DNA of 13,135 nt from Bacteroidales bacterium (GCA_016285615.1 JAEERB010000065.1:1-13135), one strand, 5' to 3'. Positions 6,934 to 13,135 are shown, counted from the stretch's first letter. A program made the numbers and translations. The notes: a model not told the origin generated them from the sequence alone.

Positions 6934-8391
6934 TTAGTCTGGGTTTGAACTGAGAAAATCGTGCAGGTCGTCTTCTACAGCATTGAAGTTGAAACTGCGT
7001 TGCGACACCATGGTGGCGGTCATGCCTGCATTGGCTTGGCTGCGCAGGATGGCGGGCGTCTGCACGAGCTCTCTAAACTGCTCGTTGTCCTCGAAACGCG
7101 GGTCGTTATTGTCGCTGATCATCTGCGGCTGACCGGGTTTGGAGGGCATGGTGGGTTGCATGTCAACAGGGTGTTGCTGCACGGTGGATACGCGCTGTGT
7201 GTGCGTGTCTGCTACCGTGGGCTGCGATTGTTGGTTCTGCGAAATCCAATCGAACGGATCATCGTTCTTGTTGGTGTCGGTGTTCTTGTTTATGTTGTCG
7301 ATGTCAACAATTTCCGTGTCTTGACTTTGTTGGTCATTGGGTCCCCAAACTTCTTCCCACCAAGGCTTCTTGGGTCCATCGGTGTTGTCGTTGCTATCTT
7401 GGGGAGGCATCTCTTTTTTAGGTGCCTTCTGCCCCGTGTAACGAGTAACAATAACCGACAACTTGATGGCATCGCCCAACGATTCGTCTTTCTTGCGGCC
7501 CCAGATAACAGTGGAGTCTTGATTTTGAAGTTCTTCGAGCTTGTCGGTGAGTTTTTCGAATTCCGAAACGGTAATCTTGCCGTAGTTGACGAAGAAGAGC
7601 ATGCTCTTGGCGCTGGTGATAAGTTCTTCTTGCAGCAGAGGACAAGAGAGCGCATTCTTTACTACCTCGTCCACACGGTTTTCACCGCTGGCCTCTGCCA
7701 AGCCGAGCATGGCCTCGCCGCTCTCTCTCATGATGGTGCAGACATCGTTGAAGTCCACATTCTGTTCAGCATTCTTGGTGATGAGCTCGGCAATACATTT
7801 GACGGCGTTTTTCAACACATCGTCGGCATAGCCGAAAGCGGCATCCATATCTTCGTCGTTATAGTATTTGATGATATTCTGGTTTTTAACCACGATAAGC
7901 GAATCCACATGTTTGCGCAGTTCGGCAATGCCGGAGTCCGCTTTTCTGGCAACGGGCTCGCCTTCGAATTTGAAGGGATAGGTCACTACCGCAATGGTAA
8001 GGATGCCCATCTCCTTGGCAATTTCGGCAACCACGGGAGCAGCACCCGTACCGGTGCCTTTGCCCATACCTGCCGTGATGAACAGCATCTTGGTCTCTTT
8101 GCCGATGAAATCTATCAGTTTGTCTTTGGTGGCGTATGCCAGTTCACGAGCCTTATTGGGATCGGCACCAGCACCCAAGCCGGTGTCGCCTAATACCAAT
8201 TGCGAGGGAACCAGGTTGCTCTCCAACGCTCCACGATCGGTGTTGCAAATCAAAAAGTTGACACCTTCAATGCCTTCTTCGTACATGTGTTTAACCGCGT
8301 TGCCGCCTCCGCCACCAACGCCAATGACCTTGATGATGGATGTGTCTGCTTTTTGTCCGTAATCCGGTGTGAAATTAATTTTTTCTCTCAT
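6934..8391 (-). CDS. ftsZ: Cell division protein FtsZ
   Basis: Tubulin-like GTPase that polymerises into the cytokinetic ring at midcell. The 485 residues are long for FtsZ because of an extended tail. Visible motifs: VIGVGGGGGNAV (22-33), NTDRGAL (50-56), the GTP-binding signature GMGKGTGTG (108-116; most FtsZs have G where Lys111 stands), and the T7 loop NVDFND (211-216), whose aspartates complete the neighbouring subunit's GTPase site. The globular part ends near residue 320. A Gln/Asn/Asp-rich linker follows, with an unusual Trp cluster KPWWEEVWGP at about 342-351. TPAILRSQ at about 445-452 resembles the conserved C-terminal peptide that binds FtsA-type anchors, and about 33 more residues end in DFLSSNPD. 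The ATG at 8391 is 80 bp from a -7 element. No ftsA or ftsQ is adjacent; glnS follows 24 bp downstream. Confidence 0.97.
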   Translation of the reverse strand: MREKINFTPDYGQKADTSIIKVIGVGGGGGNAVKHMYEEGIEGVNFLICNTDRGALESNLVPSQLVLGDTGLGAGADPNKARELAYATKDKLIDFIGKETKMLFITAGMGKGTGTGAAPVVAEIAKEMGILTIAVVTYPFKFEGEPVARKADSGIAELRKHVDSLIVVKNQNIIKYYNDEDMDAAFGYADDVLKNAVKCIAELITKNAEQNVDFNDVCTIMRESGEAMLGLAEASGENRVDEVVKNALSCPLLQEELITSAKSMLFFVNYGKITVSEFEKLTDKLEELQNQDSTVIWGRKKDESLGDAIKLSVIVTRYTGQKAPKKEMPPQDSNDNTDGPKKPWWEEVWGPNDQQSQDTEIVDIDNINKNTDTNKNDDPFDWISQNQQSQPTVADTHTQRVSTVQQHPVDMQPTMPSKPGQPQMISDNNDPRFEDNEQFRELVQTPAILRSQANAGMTATMVSQRSFNFNAVEDDLHDFLSSNPD

Positions 8392-8470
8392 GTTATTAAA
8401 AAGATTATGCCTGGTTTGTAATGGTTTGCAATAAAAAATAGTCGGTACCTTAGGTGCGGTACAAACTATG

Positions 8471-8478
8471 CAAAAATA
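8471..8478 (-). promoter_or_regulatory. Probable ftsZ promoter (-7 element TATTTTTG)
   Basis: On the minus strand TATTTTTG is a perfect TAnnTTTG match, 79 bp before the ftsZ start codon, predicting a leader of about 70 nt. No convincing -33 TTTG is found upstream. The region is A/T-rich, so a chance match cannot be excluded. Confidence 0.55.
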
Positions 8479-8541
8479 ATATTATAACACGATTGCTGGA
8501 AGAAAATTTTGCTTTTTTCTTAACAATCTGATGTTATTAAT

Positions 8542-8550
8542 TGTGGATAA
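8542..8550 (-). promoter_or_regulatory. Perfect DnaA-box 9-mer upstream of ftsZ
   Basis: The minus strand reads TTATCCACA, the consensus high-affinity DnaA box. It lies about 65 bp upstream of the predicted ftsZ -7 element. Only one perfect box is present, so this is not an origin. It could link initiator level to division-gene expression or be chance. Confidence 0.4.
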
Positions 8551-8585
8551 TTTTTCCTCGAATTTGGGTGTGAAATGTGGCGTTT

Positions 8586-9425
8586 TTAGAAGTCGCTGTA
8601 TGAGGTCCACTGGCCGTTTTTGAGGCAGGCCATTTGATGGATGCCAGCTTCTTTGATTGCTGTAACGGCTTCATCGTAAAAGAGTTCCAGCTCTTCGGCT
8701 TTGTGTGCGTCGCTGCTGATGACAACGGGAATATCTGCTTTGGCGAGCTGTTGGATGATGGCAGGTGAAGGGTAGAAGGTGTTGCAGCGTTTTTTGTATA
8801 GCCCTCTCAAATTTATTTCAACAATGAGATTGTGCTTCTTGATGAGCGAAATGGCATGGTCAACCAGCACGCGATACCACTGTTCGTCTTCGTGGAAAAA
8901 GCGGTCGCGGTTGTGCATCTTGATTTTGTCCATGTGGGCGATGATGTCAAAATGCTGCGTTTCTATCATCTCGTAGGTCTGTTCCCAGAAGGTTGTTACG
9001 GCCTTGCGGATGTTATTGTCGAAGAGCTGCGCCAGTCCGTTGTCGTAAATCTCTTGCTTGCTGCCGTCAATGAACCATAGGTCGCTGCCGTGGGGTGGTT
9101 TTACCAAATGCACACCTCCAATGAGGTAGTCGAAATGGTGATGGCTACGGAAATAGTCGAACGGGTGGGTGATGTCCGGTACAAAATCGCACTCCAGTGC
9201 GGCAAAAAGTTGGATTTCAGGATGAAGGGCTTGTTGGTGCTCAATTTCCTGAAGATAGGCGGGTAAGTCGCTCTCGGCAATGGCAAAGCTGTTCTCGAAA
9301 TCGACGGGAGCGTGCGAAGAGAATCCCAAGTGGTCGAAATGCAACTCAGAGGCTCTCTTGACAAACGCCTCGATGGGTTCTTTGCCGTCGCAGAAGGTAT
9401 TGTGAGTGTGGTAATTACATTTCAT
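8586..9425 (-). CDS. PHP-domain phosphatase, probable histidinol-phosphatase
   Basis: A 279-residue PHP-superfamily metallophosphatase of the HisK/HisJ type, which removes phosphate from L-histidinol phosphate in histidine biosynthesis (EC 3.1.3.15). The metal ligands appear in order: HTH at residues 6-8, SSHAP with His38, Glu78 in ALECD, GGVH with His106, IIAHMD with His164, and SSDAH at 237-241. Length and spacing fit the histidinol-phosphatase subgroup rather than PHP domains of DNA polymerases. His6 is so close to the N-terminus that the ATG at 9425 is well supported. No other his genes are in the window, so the substrate is inferred; another phosphoester is possible. It lies 65 bp after ftcD on the same strand. 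A strong hairpin ends 13 bp before its start codon, and no promoter of its own is visible. Confidence 0.85.
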   Translation of the reverse strand: MKCNYHTHNTFCDGKEPIEAFVKRASELHFDHLGFSSHAPVDFENSFAIAESDLPAYLQEIEHQQALHPEIQLFAALECDFVPDITHPFDYFRSHHHFDYLIGGVHLVKPPHGSDLWFIDGSKQEIYDNGLAQLFDNNIRKAVTTFWEQTYEMIETQHFDIIAHMDKIKMHNRDRFFHEDEQWYRVLVDHAISLIKKHNLIVEINLRGLYKKRCNTFYPSPAIIQQLAKADIPVVISSDAHKAEELELFYDEAVTAIKEAGIHQMACLKNGQWTSYSDF

Positions 9426-9429
9426 AACA

Positions 9430-9470
9430 GCCAGAAAACAAACCAGCCTTCCATTCGGAAGACCGGTTTG
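9430..9470 (-). terminator. Intrinsic terminator or attenuator between ftcD and the phosphatase gene
   Basis: On the minus strand CAAACCGGTCTTCC and GGAAGGCTGGTTTG (9470-9457 and 9452-9439) pair at 12 of 14 positions around the loop GAAT, and TTTTCT follows. The hairpin starts about 20 nt past the ftcD stop codon. It ends only 13 bp before the downstream start codon, so if transcribed through it could also affect translation of the phosphatase. Confidence 0.7.
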
Positions 9471-9490
9471 AGTTTATGATATGAGTGATT

Positions 9491-11191
9491 TTATTTTTCG
9501 ATGACAGCTTCGACTTGTGCCAGCAGCTCTTTTTCTATAGCATTGGCCTTGGCCACATAGTCGGCGGCTTGGGCCACGATGTTGTTGGCAAACTCTTTGT
9601 CGTCGAGCGAGGCGGCGTTGATTTTGACATTGAGGTAGGCTCCGGTGACAGCAGCGCGGGCGCAGAGTGCTCCAACGCCAGCGTCGGTAACAGAGTTGGG
9701 ATTGCCGCTTTCAATCATAGCGCGACAAATTTCGAAGACCTCAAATGATTTTTTCACGGTCTTGAACGGCACCTCAATAGCATATTTGGTGGCCTCCTGA
9801 ATGGCTTGCTTGCGGGCTTTCTTCTCTTCGTCGTTGCTCTTGGGCAGGCCGAAGGCGTTCATGATTTTGTTGAAGGCGTTGGTGTCTTCGTCAACCAACC
9901 AGATGAGCTCGTCTTTCAGCTGCTGACCCTTTTCTGCCCACTTGGAGAACTCTTCCCAACGGTCGTCCCAGCCGGGTTTGTGCGACGAGAGGTTGGCGAC
10001 CATCGTGCCCAACGAAGCACCTAACGCACCCATATAAGCAGAGATAGAGCCGCCGCCGGGAGCGGGACTTTCAGATGCGGTTTCATCAGCAAAGCCTAAA
10101 CAGGTCATATCGACAAGACGTTCGCTGGTGTTGGTGCTATTGATCAGATATTCAATAACTTTTTCTTCTGGATTGAAAGGCTTTAAGTCGTCTAAGCCCA
10201 TGGATTTAACAGCAATCTTGATAAGCTCTTTTTCGTCAATACCTAATGAGCGATGCTGTTTTTGCAGGAAGTATTTGCCTGCGTCGATGAGTACTTTCTT
10301 GGGGATAAGGCCTACAATCTCGGTGCCCGTCACGCGGATGCCACGGGCAGCGGCTTTGTTGCACACTTCCTCAAAGGCGATGTGCAGTGGAGTAGCCGAT
10401 ATGTTGGTGATGTTCATCGATACTTGAGCAACGCCGTATTCCTTGATGTACCAGCCGATGGCCTTGGTGCCTTTCAGCGTGCCGGGAATCATCACAGGTT
10501 CGCCGTTTTCGTCTTTGATAATCTTGCCGACGATGGGGTTGCCCTCTCTCTTGGGACGACCTTTCTCTCTGACGTCAAAGGCGATGGCGTTGGCACGGCG
10601 GGTAGAAGTGGTGTTGAGGTTGTAGTTAACGGCGATGAGAAAATCGCGAGCACCGATGGCGCTGGCACCGCTCTTGGCCACGCTCTCGTCCATAAAGGCG
10701 GGACCGAAATCGGGCTTCCATTCTGCAGAAGAGAGACGCTCTTTCAGTGCTTCGTACTCACCATGACGGCAGTTGGCCAGATTGCGTCTTTCAGGTTTAA
10801 ATGCTGCTGATTCATAGCAGTATACGGGAATGTGAAGTTCTTCGCCTACGCGTTTGGCAAGCTTGCGTGCGTATTCGGCGGTCTCTTCCATTGTAATGTT
10901 GGCTACAGGTACCAGCGGACAAACATCGGTGGCACCAAAACGGGGATGGTCGCCATGATGGTTGCGCATGTCAATCAGCTCCTGTGCCTTCTTGATGGCC
11001 TTGAAAGCGGCTTCAATCACACAATCGGGTGTGCCTACGAAGGTAACTACGGTGCGGTTGGTGGTGGAACCGGGGTCCACATCCAGCAAATTGACACCCT
11101 CCGATTTTTCTATCTCATCGGTAATCTGATGTATAAGCTCTAAATTTCTTCCCTCACTAAAATTGGGAACGCATTCGATCAACTGTTGCAT
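9491..11191 (-). CDS. ftcD: Bifunctional glutamate formiminotransferase / formimidoyltetrahydrofolate cyclodeaminase
   Basis: Moves the formimino group of N-formimino-L-glutamate, made in histidine degradation, to tetrahydrofolate (EC 2.1.2.5). It then cyclises the product to 5,10-methenyl-THF with release of ammonia (EC 4.3.1.4). The 566 residues hold both activities, as in the vertebrate enzyme of about 541. The N-terminal transferase subdomain begins IECVPNFSEGRN and has HHGDHPRFGATDVCPLVPV, whose His82 matches the known catalytic His. The second transferase subdomain runs to about residue 325. A linker leads to the cyclodeaminase domain (about 350-566), marked by ESPAPGGGSISAYMGALG with APGGGS at 377-382, and by SVTDAGVGALCARAAV. 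The ATG at 11191 gives the canonical N-terminus. It has its own -7 element and a terminator. No hutH, hutU or hutI is in the window. Confidence 0.96.
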   Translation of the reverse strand: MQQLIECVPNFSEGRNLELIHQITDEIEKSEGVNLLDVDPGSTTNRTVVTFVGTPDCVIEAAFKAIKKAQELIDMRNHHGDHPRFGATDVCPLVPVANITMEETAEYARKLAKRVGEELHIPVYCYESAAFKPERRNLANCRHGEYEALKERLSSAEWKPDFGPAFMDESVAKSGASAIGARDFLIAVNYNLNTTSTRRANAIAFDVREKGRPKREGNPIVGKIIKDENGEPVMIPGTLKGTKAIGWYIKEYGVAQVSMNITNISATPLHIAFEEVCNKAAARGIRVTGTEIVGLIPKKVLIDAGKYFLQKQHRSLGIDEKELIKIAVKSMGLDDLKPFNPEEKVIEYLINSTNTSERLVDMTCLGFADETASESPAPGGGSISAYMGALGASLGTMVANLSSHKPGWDDRWEEFSKWAEKGQQLKDELIWLVDEDTNAFNKIMNAFGLPKSNDEEKKARKQAIQEATKYAIEVPFKTVKKSFEVFEICRAMIESGNPNSVTDAGVGALCARAAVTGAYLNVKINAASLDDKEFANNIVAQAADYVAKANAIEKELLAQVEAVIEK

Positions 11192-11224
11192 GATATTGTG
11201 GTTTATTGTTTTGTAATGTATTAA

Positions 11225-11239
11225 TTATCAGTTTGATAA
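11225..11239 (-). repeat. Inverted repeat in the ftcD leader
   Basis: TTATCA and TGATAA (11225-11230 and 11234-11239) form a perfect 6-bp inverted repeat with a 3-bp spacer. It lies between the predicted transcription start and the ftcD ATG, about 34 bp from the latter. It is A/T-rich, so a DNA operator is more plausible than a stable RNA stem; function is unknown. Confidence 0.4.
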
Positions 11240-11259
11240 AGAAAGTTTGAAACTAGGGG

Positions 11260-11267
11260 CAAATATA
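11260..11267 (-). promoter_or_regulatory. Probable ftcD promoter (-7 element TATATTTG)
   Basis: The minus strand reads TATATTTG, a perfect TAnnTTTG match, 68 bp before the ftcD start and just past the pcm stop codon. No clear -33 TTTG is present. The predicted leader is about 60 nt. I see no terminator for pcm here, so ftcD may also receive read-through. Confidence 0.6.
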
Positions 11268-11276
11268 GCCGTTTTT

Positions 11277-11930
11277 TTATTGTTGGGAAGGACCTTTGAC
11301 GATTTCCTCCAACATGGGTACAAAAGTGAAATTGCCGTAGTTGGTGATTTTGTAGTGTGTGTCATCCAACTTGACGATTCTTTTCATCGTCTGAACCTCC
11401 TCGCCTACGGGAATGACCATGATGCCGCCGACTTTCATCTGTTGCAACAGGGCAGTGGGCACATTGGGCGCTCCGCAGGTGACGATCACCCTGTCGAAAG
11501 GGGCGTAGCGTGGTAAGCCCTGAAAGCCGTCTCCATATTGTACAACTATCCTGTAATCAACTTCTTCCAGCAGCTTTTTTGTTTTCTGGTAGAGCTCCAA
11601 TTGGCGTTCTACCGAATAGACTTTGGCACCCATCGCGCTGAGAATGGCGGCTTGGAAACCTGAGCCAGTGCCTATCTCCAAGATTTTGTGTCCCTTGCTC
11701 ACTTCCAGCAGTTGCGACTGGAAAGCCACTGTGCTGGGTTGTGAGATGGTCTGTTTGCAATAGATGGGCAGCGCCAGATCTTTGTAGGCCTTGTCCCATA
11801 AAAACGATTCTATGAAACGGTGTCGTTCCACCTTGCCAAAGGCAGAAAGGACATTTTCGTCGGTAATGCCTTTCCCTTTAAGTAGTTCTACTAGTTGTTG
11901 TTGCGCTCCTTTGAGTACGAATGGATTCAT
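11277..11930 (-). CDS. pcm: Protein-L-isoaspartate O-methyltransferase
   Basis: Repairs damaged proteins by methylating L-isoaspartyl residues with S-adenosylmethionine, which lets them return to aspartate (EC 2.1.1.77). The 217 residues match the bacterial family length. The substrate and active-site segment CKQTISQPSTVAFQSQLLE (about residues 58-76) has the family's QTISQP. The SAM-binding motif I, ILEIGTGSGFQAAIL, is at 83-97; the acidic residue of motif post-I is Glu108 in VYSVER. Further motifs are YGDGFQGLP and FDRVIVTCGAPNVP, with a C-terminal KVGGIMVIPVG. The ATG at 11930 starts 7 bp after the stop codon of the DUF4301 gene, so the two are translationally close and surely co-transcribed. 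AAGGA precedes the ATG by only 2 nt, an unusually tight spacing for a Shine-Dalgarno. Confidence 0.96.
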   Translation of the reverse strand: MNPFVLKGAQQQLVELLKGKGITDENVLSAFGKVERHRFIESFLWDKAYKDLALPIYCKQTISQPSTVAFQSQLLEVSKGHKILEIGTGSGFQAAILSAMGAKVYSVERQLELYQKTKKLLEEVDYRIVVQYGDGFQGLPRYAPFDRVIVTCGAPNVPTALLQQMKVGGIMVIPVGEEVQTMKRIVKLDDTHYKITNYGNFTFVPMLEEIVKGPSQQ

Positions 11931-11937
11931 AGTCCTT

Positions 11938-13135
11938 TTAGCGGTTTAAGAGGTCAAATACGGTTTTGGCAGGGTTGAAAGTGGTGTAAGGAACTTCGAT
12001 AAACAGGGTAATCCAGTGAGCCATGGCGCCGTTCCAAAGGCCTGGCAACTCCATAGCCTTGAGTTGGCGGTCGCCATCGGTTTTCAAAGCGATGAAGCCG
12101 GTCTTGGGGTCTACAAAGCGGGTCAGGTCGAACTTGTTGCCGTGGTAGTCGCGGATGTTGCACACCAAATCCACGGGGTTGAAGTGCGTGGCACTGTCGG
12201 CAATGGTTTGCTGCTGTGTGTTATTGTGGTCTATCTGAGAGCTTTCTACAATCTGTAGCGAAGCGTGTCCGTCGTCGTCTTCCACCCAGAATGGTCCGCC
12301 ACCAGGGGCTCCTTGGTTGGGCACCATGCCGCAGATGCGGATGGGGCGGTTTAAGAGGGCGGGAATATCTTCTGTGCGTTCAATGGGAATGTGCAACCAG
12401 TCGCGTGCAAAAACCATAATGGCCGTTTCCAAGGCGGGATTATGACCGCCGCTGTGCTCGTATTGGTGCAAGTAGCGGTGGCAACGGCTGACAGTTTCCA
12501 TCAGATAGGCTGCCAGAATCTTCTTGTATTCAATGGTCGGTGCCAACTTGTCCTCAGTGGTGACATTGTCAATGTTTTTAATAAAGATAATGTCGCCGTC
12601 AAGTTGATTCAGGTTGTGTATCAGGGCACCATGTCCTCCGGGGCGGAACAGCAGTTTGCCGCTCGCATCGCGATAGGGCTGGTTGTCCATTGTGGCGGCC
12701 AGTGTGTCGGTAGAGGGCTCTTGGATAGAGTAGGAGATGTCGTACTTAACGTTGTATTTCTCTTCGTATTCGTCTTTCACGGCGGCCGCAATCTGTTCGA
12801 ATAGAGGCTTGTGCTGCGGTGATACGGTGAAGTGCAGCGGACAGTGGCGGTCGTTATTGTAAGCGTACTCTGCCGCTTCAATCAGGTGCTCCTCAATGGG
12901 CGTGTGAGGATGCCCGTTCTCGTAACGGTGAAAGAGCAATGCTCCTTTAGGCTTGTGGCCGTAGCCGAGGCCCTCTTCATCCAAAAGGTAATGAATGACA
13001 GTGTGGTAATCCTCTGCTGCAATGGCCTTTGACAAGTCGTGCCCATGTTGTTGCATGACCTCTTGCAAAGTTTCGTAAAAGGCAAAGTTCGGCAGGTTGT
13101 GCAAGAATTTGAGGCCTGTCTGATGCTGCTTTTCG
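11938..13135 (-). CDS. DUF4301 family protein, N-terminal part cut off by the window edge
   Basis: A Bacteroidota-type protein of unknown function; family members as I recall them are about 500 residues, so roughly the first 100 are outside the window. The frame stays open to the edge. A TTG at 13104 would be an in-frame start, but the residues before it (EKQHQTGLKF, reading into LHNLPNFAFYE) match the family's usual internal sequence, so it is not taken as the start. Conserved blocks visible are GLGYGHKPKGALLFHRYE, PIEEHLIEAA, PSTDTLA, LLFRPGGHGALIHNLN, DIIFIKNIDNV, ICGMVPNQGAPGGGPF, QIVESSQID, THFNPVDLVC and ELPGLWNGAMAHW. The PGGHGAL and IFIKNIDN blocks resemble motifs of UDP-sugar pyrophosphorylases, so a nucleotidyltransferase-like fold is possible; that is inference. 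pcm follows after 7 bp. Confidence 0.88.
   Translation of the reverse strand, partial: EKQHQTGLKFLHNLPNFAFYETLQEVMQQHGHDLSKAIAAEDYHTVIHYLLDEEGLGYGHKPKGALLFHRYENGHPHTPIEEHLIEAAEYAYNNDRHCPLHFTVSPQHKPLFEQIAAAVKDEYEEKYNVKYDISYSIQEPSTDTLAATMDNQPYRDASGKLLFRPGGHGALIHNLNQLDGDIIFIKNIDNVTTEDKLAPTIEYKKILAAYLMETVSRCHRYLHQYEHSGGHNPALETAIMVFARDWLHIPIERTEDIPALLNRPIRICGMVPNQGAPGGGPFWVEDDDGHASLQIVESSQIDHNNTQQQTIADSATHFNPVDLVCNIRDYHGNKFDLTRFVDPKTGFIALKTDGDRQLKAMELPGLWNGAMAHWITLFIEVPYTTFNPAKTVFDLLNR

Larger units (their letters stand above)
8392..8585 (-). promoter_or_regulatory. ftsZ upstream region
   Basis: This 194-bp region between the PHP phosphatase gene and ftsZ has no gene. It carries a -7 element (8471-8478), a DnaA-box 9-mer (8542-8550), two TGGTTTG words 10 bp apart (8412-8418 and 8422-8428) and a short inverted repeat GTACC/GGTAC (8445-8449, 8458-8462). 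The last two would lie in the ftsZ leader RNA. I see no intrinsic terminator for the upstream phosphatase gene, so some read-through into ftsZ is possible. Confidence 0.5.

Noticed and set aside
6961..8193. A 410-codon open frame on the plus strand, antisense to ftsZ
   Set aside because: It lies wholly opposite ftsZ, whose motifs are clear. Its predicted protein is low-complexity in Val, Leu, Phe and Gly with no recognisable domain, as expected for a shadow frame.
10253..10810. A 185-codon plus-strand open frame opposite ftcD
   Set aside because: Shadow of a well-supported enzyme gene; no motif or start signal.
13102..13104. TTG as the true start of the DUF4301 gene
   Set aside because: The frame remains open to the window edge and the residues on both sides fit the interior of the family, which has about 100 more N-terminal residues.
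1..13135. CRISPR arrays, insertion sequences, tRNA or rRNA genes, toxin-antitoxin or defence loci
   Set aside because: No regularly spaced repeats beyond the short ones listed, no transposase-like or defence-like protein, and no cloverleaf or rRNA signature found; every substantial open frame is a housekeeping gene or its shadow.

Overview
The window is a piece of an ordinary Bacteroidota chromosome, most likely order Bacteroidales. Reasons: the proteins are of Bacteroidota type (a DUF4301 protein, an acidic cytoplasmic TPR protein next to a DUF368 membrane protein, a fused formiminotransferase-cyclodeaminase, a bacterial glutaminyl-tRNA synthetase). Several upstream regions carry perfect copies of the Bacteroidota -7 promoter element TAnnTTTG, and Shine-Dalgarno sequences are mostly absent. 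The genus cannot be fixed from the sequence alone. No mobile element, CRISPR array, tRNA, rRNA or phage gene is visible.

Layout, left to right. Positions 1-1792 (minus strand) hold rpsO followed by pnp, the classic S15/PNPase pair, separated by an intrinsic terminator; pnp runs off the left edge. A 227-bp divergent region (1793-2019) holds a -7 element for each direction, a perfect hairpin, and a palindrome flanked by direct repeats. Positions 2020-5253 (plus strand) form a likely operon: TPR protein, DUF368 undecaprenyl-phosphate translocase-like protein, and aroE after a 97-bp gap with tandem heptamers. aroE converges with glnS, leaving 3 bp between stop codons; the terminator of glnS appears to lie inside the 3' end of aroE. 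Positions 5257-8391 (minus strand) hold ftsZ then glnS, 24 bp apart, so probably one transcript. A 194-bp region (8392-8585) carries the ftsZ promoter and a perfect DnaA-box 9-mer. Further right, all on the minus strand, are a PHP-family histidinol-phosphatase-like gene, ftcD, pcm and a DUF4301 gene truncated by the right edge.

The genes are housekeeping: RNA turnover and translation (pnp, rpsO, glnS), cell division (ftsZ), envelope lipid-carrier recycling (DUF368), aromatic and histidine metabolism (aroE, PHP phosphatase, ftcD) and protein repair (pcm). I found no convincing new multi-gene system. The items most worth a second look are regulatory or architectural: the glnS terminator embedded in aroE coding sequence, the palindrome and direct repeats around the TPR-gene promoter, the hairpin abutting the phosphatase start codon downstream of ftcD, the ftsZ-glnS pairing away from other division genes, the Lys in the FtsZ GTP-binding signature, and the nucleotidyltransferase-like motifs in DUF4301.
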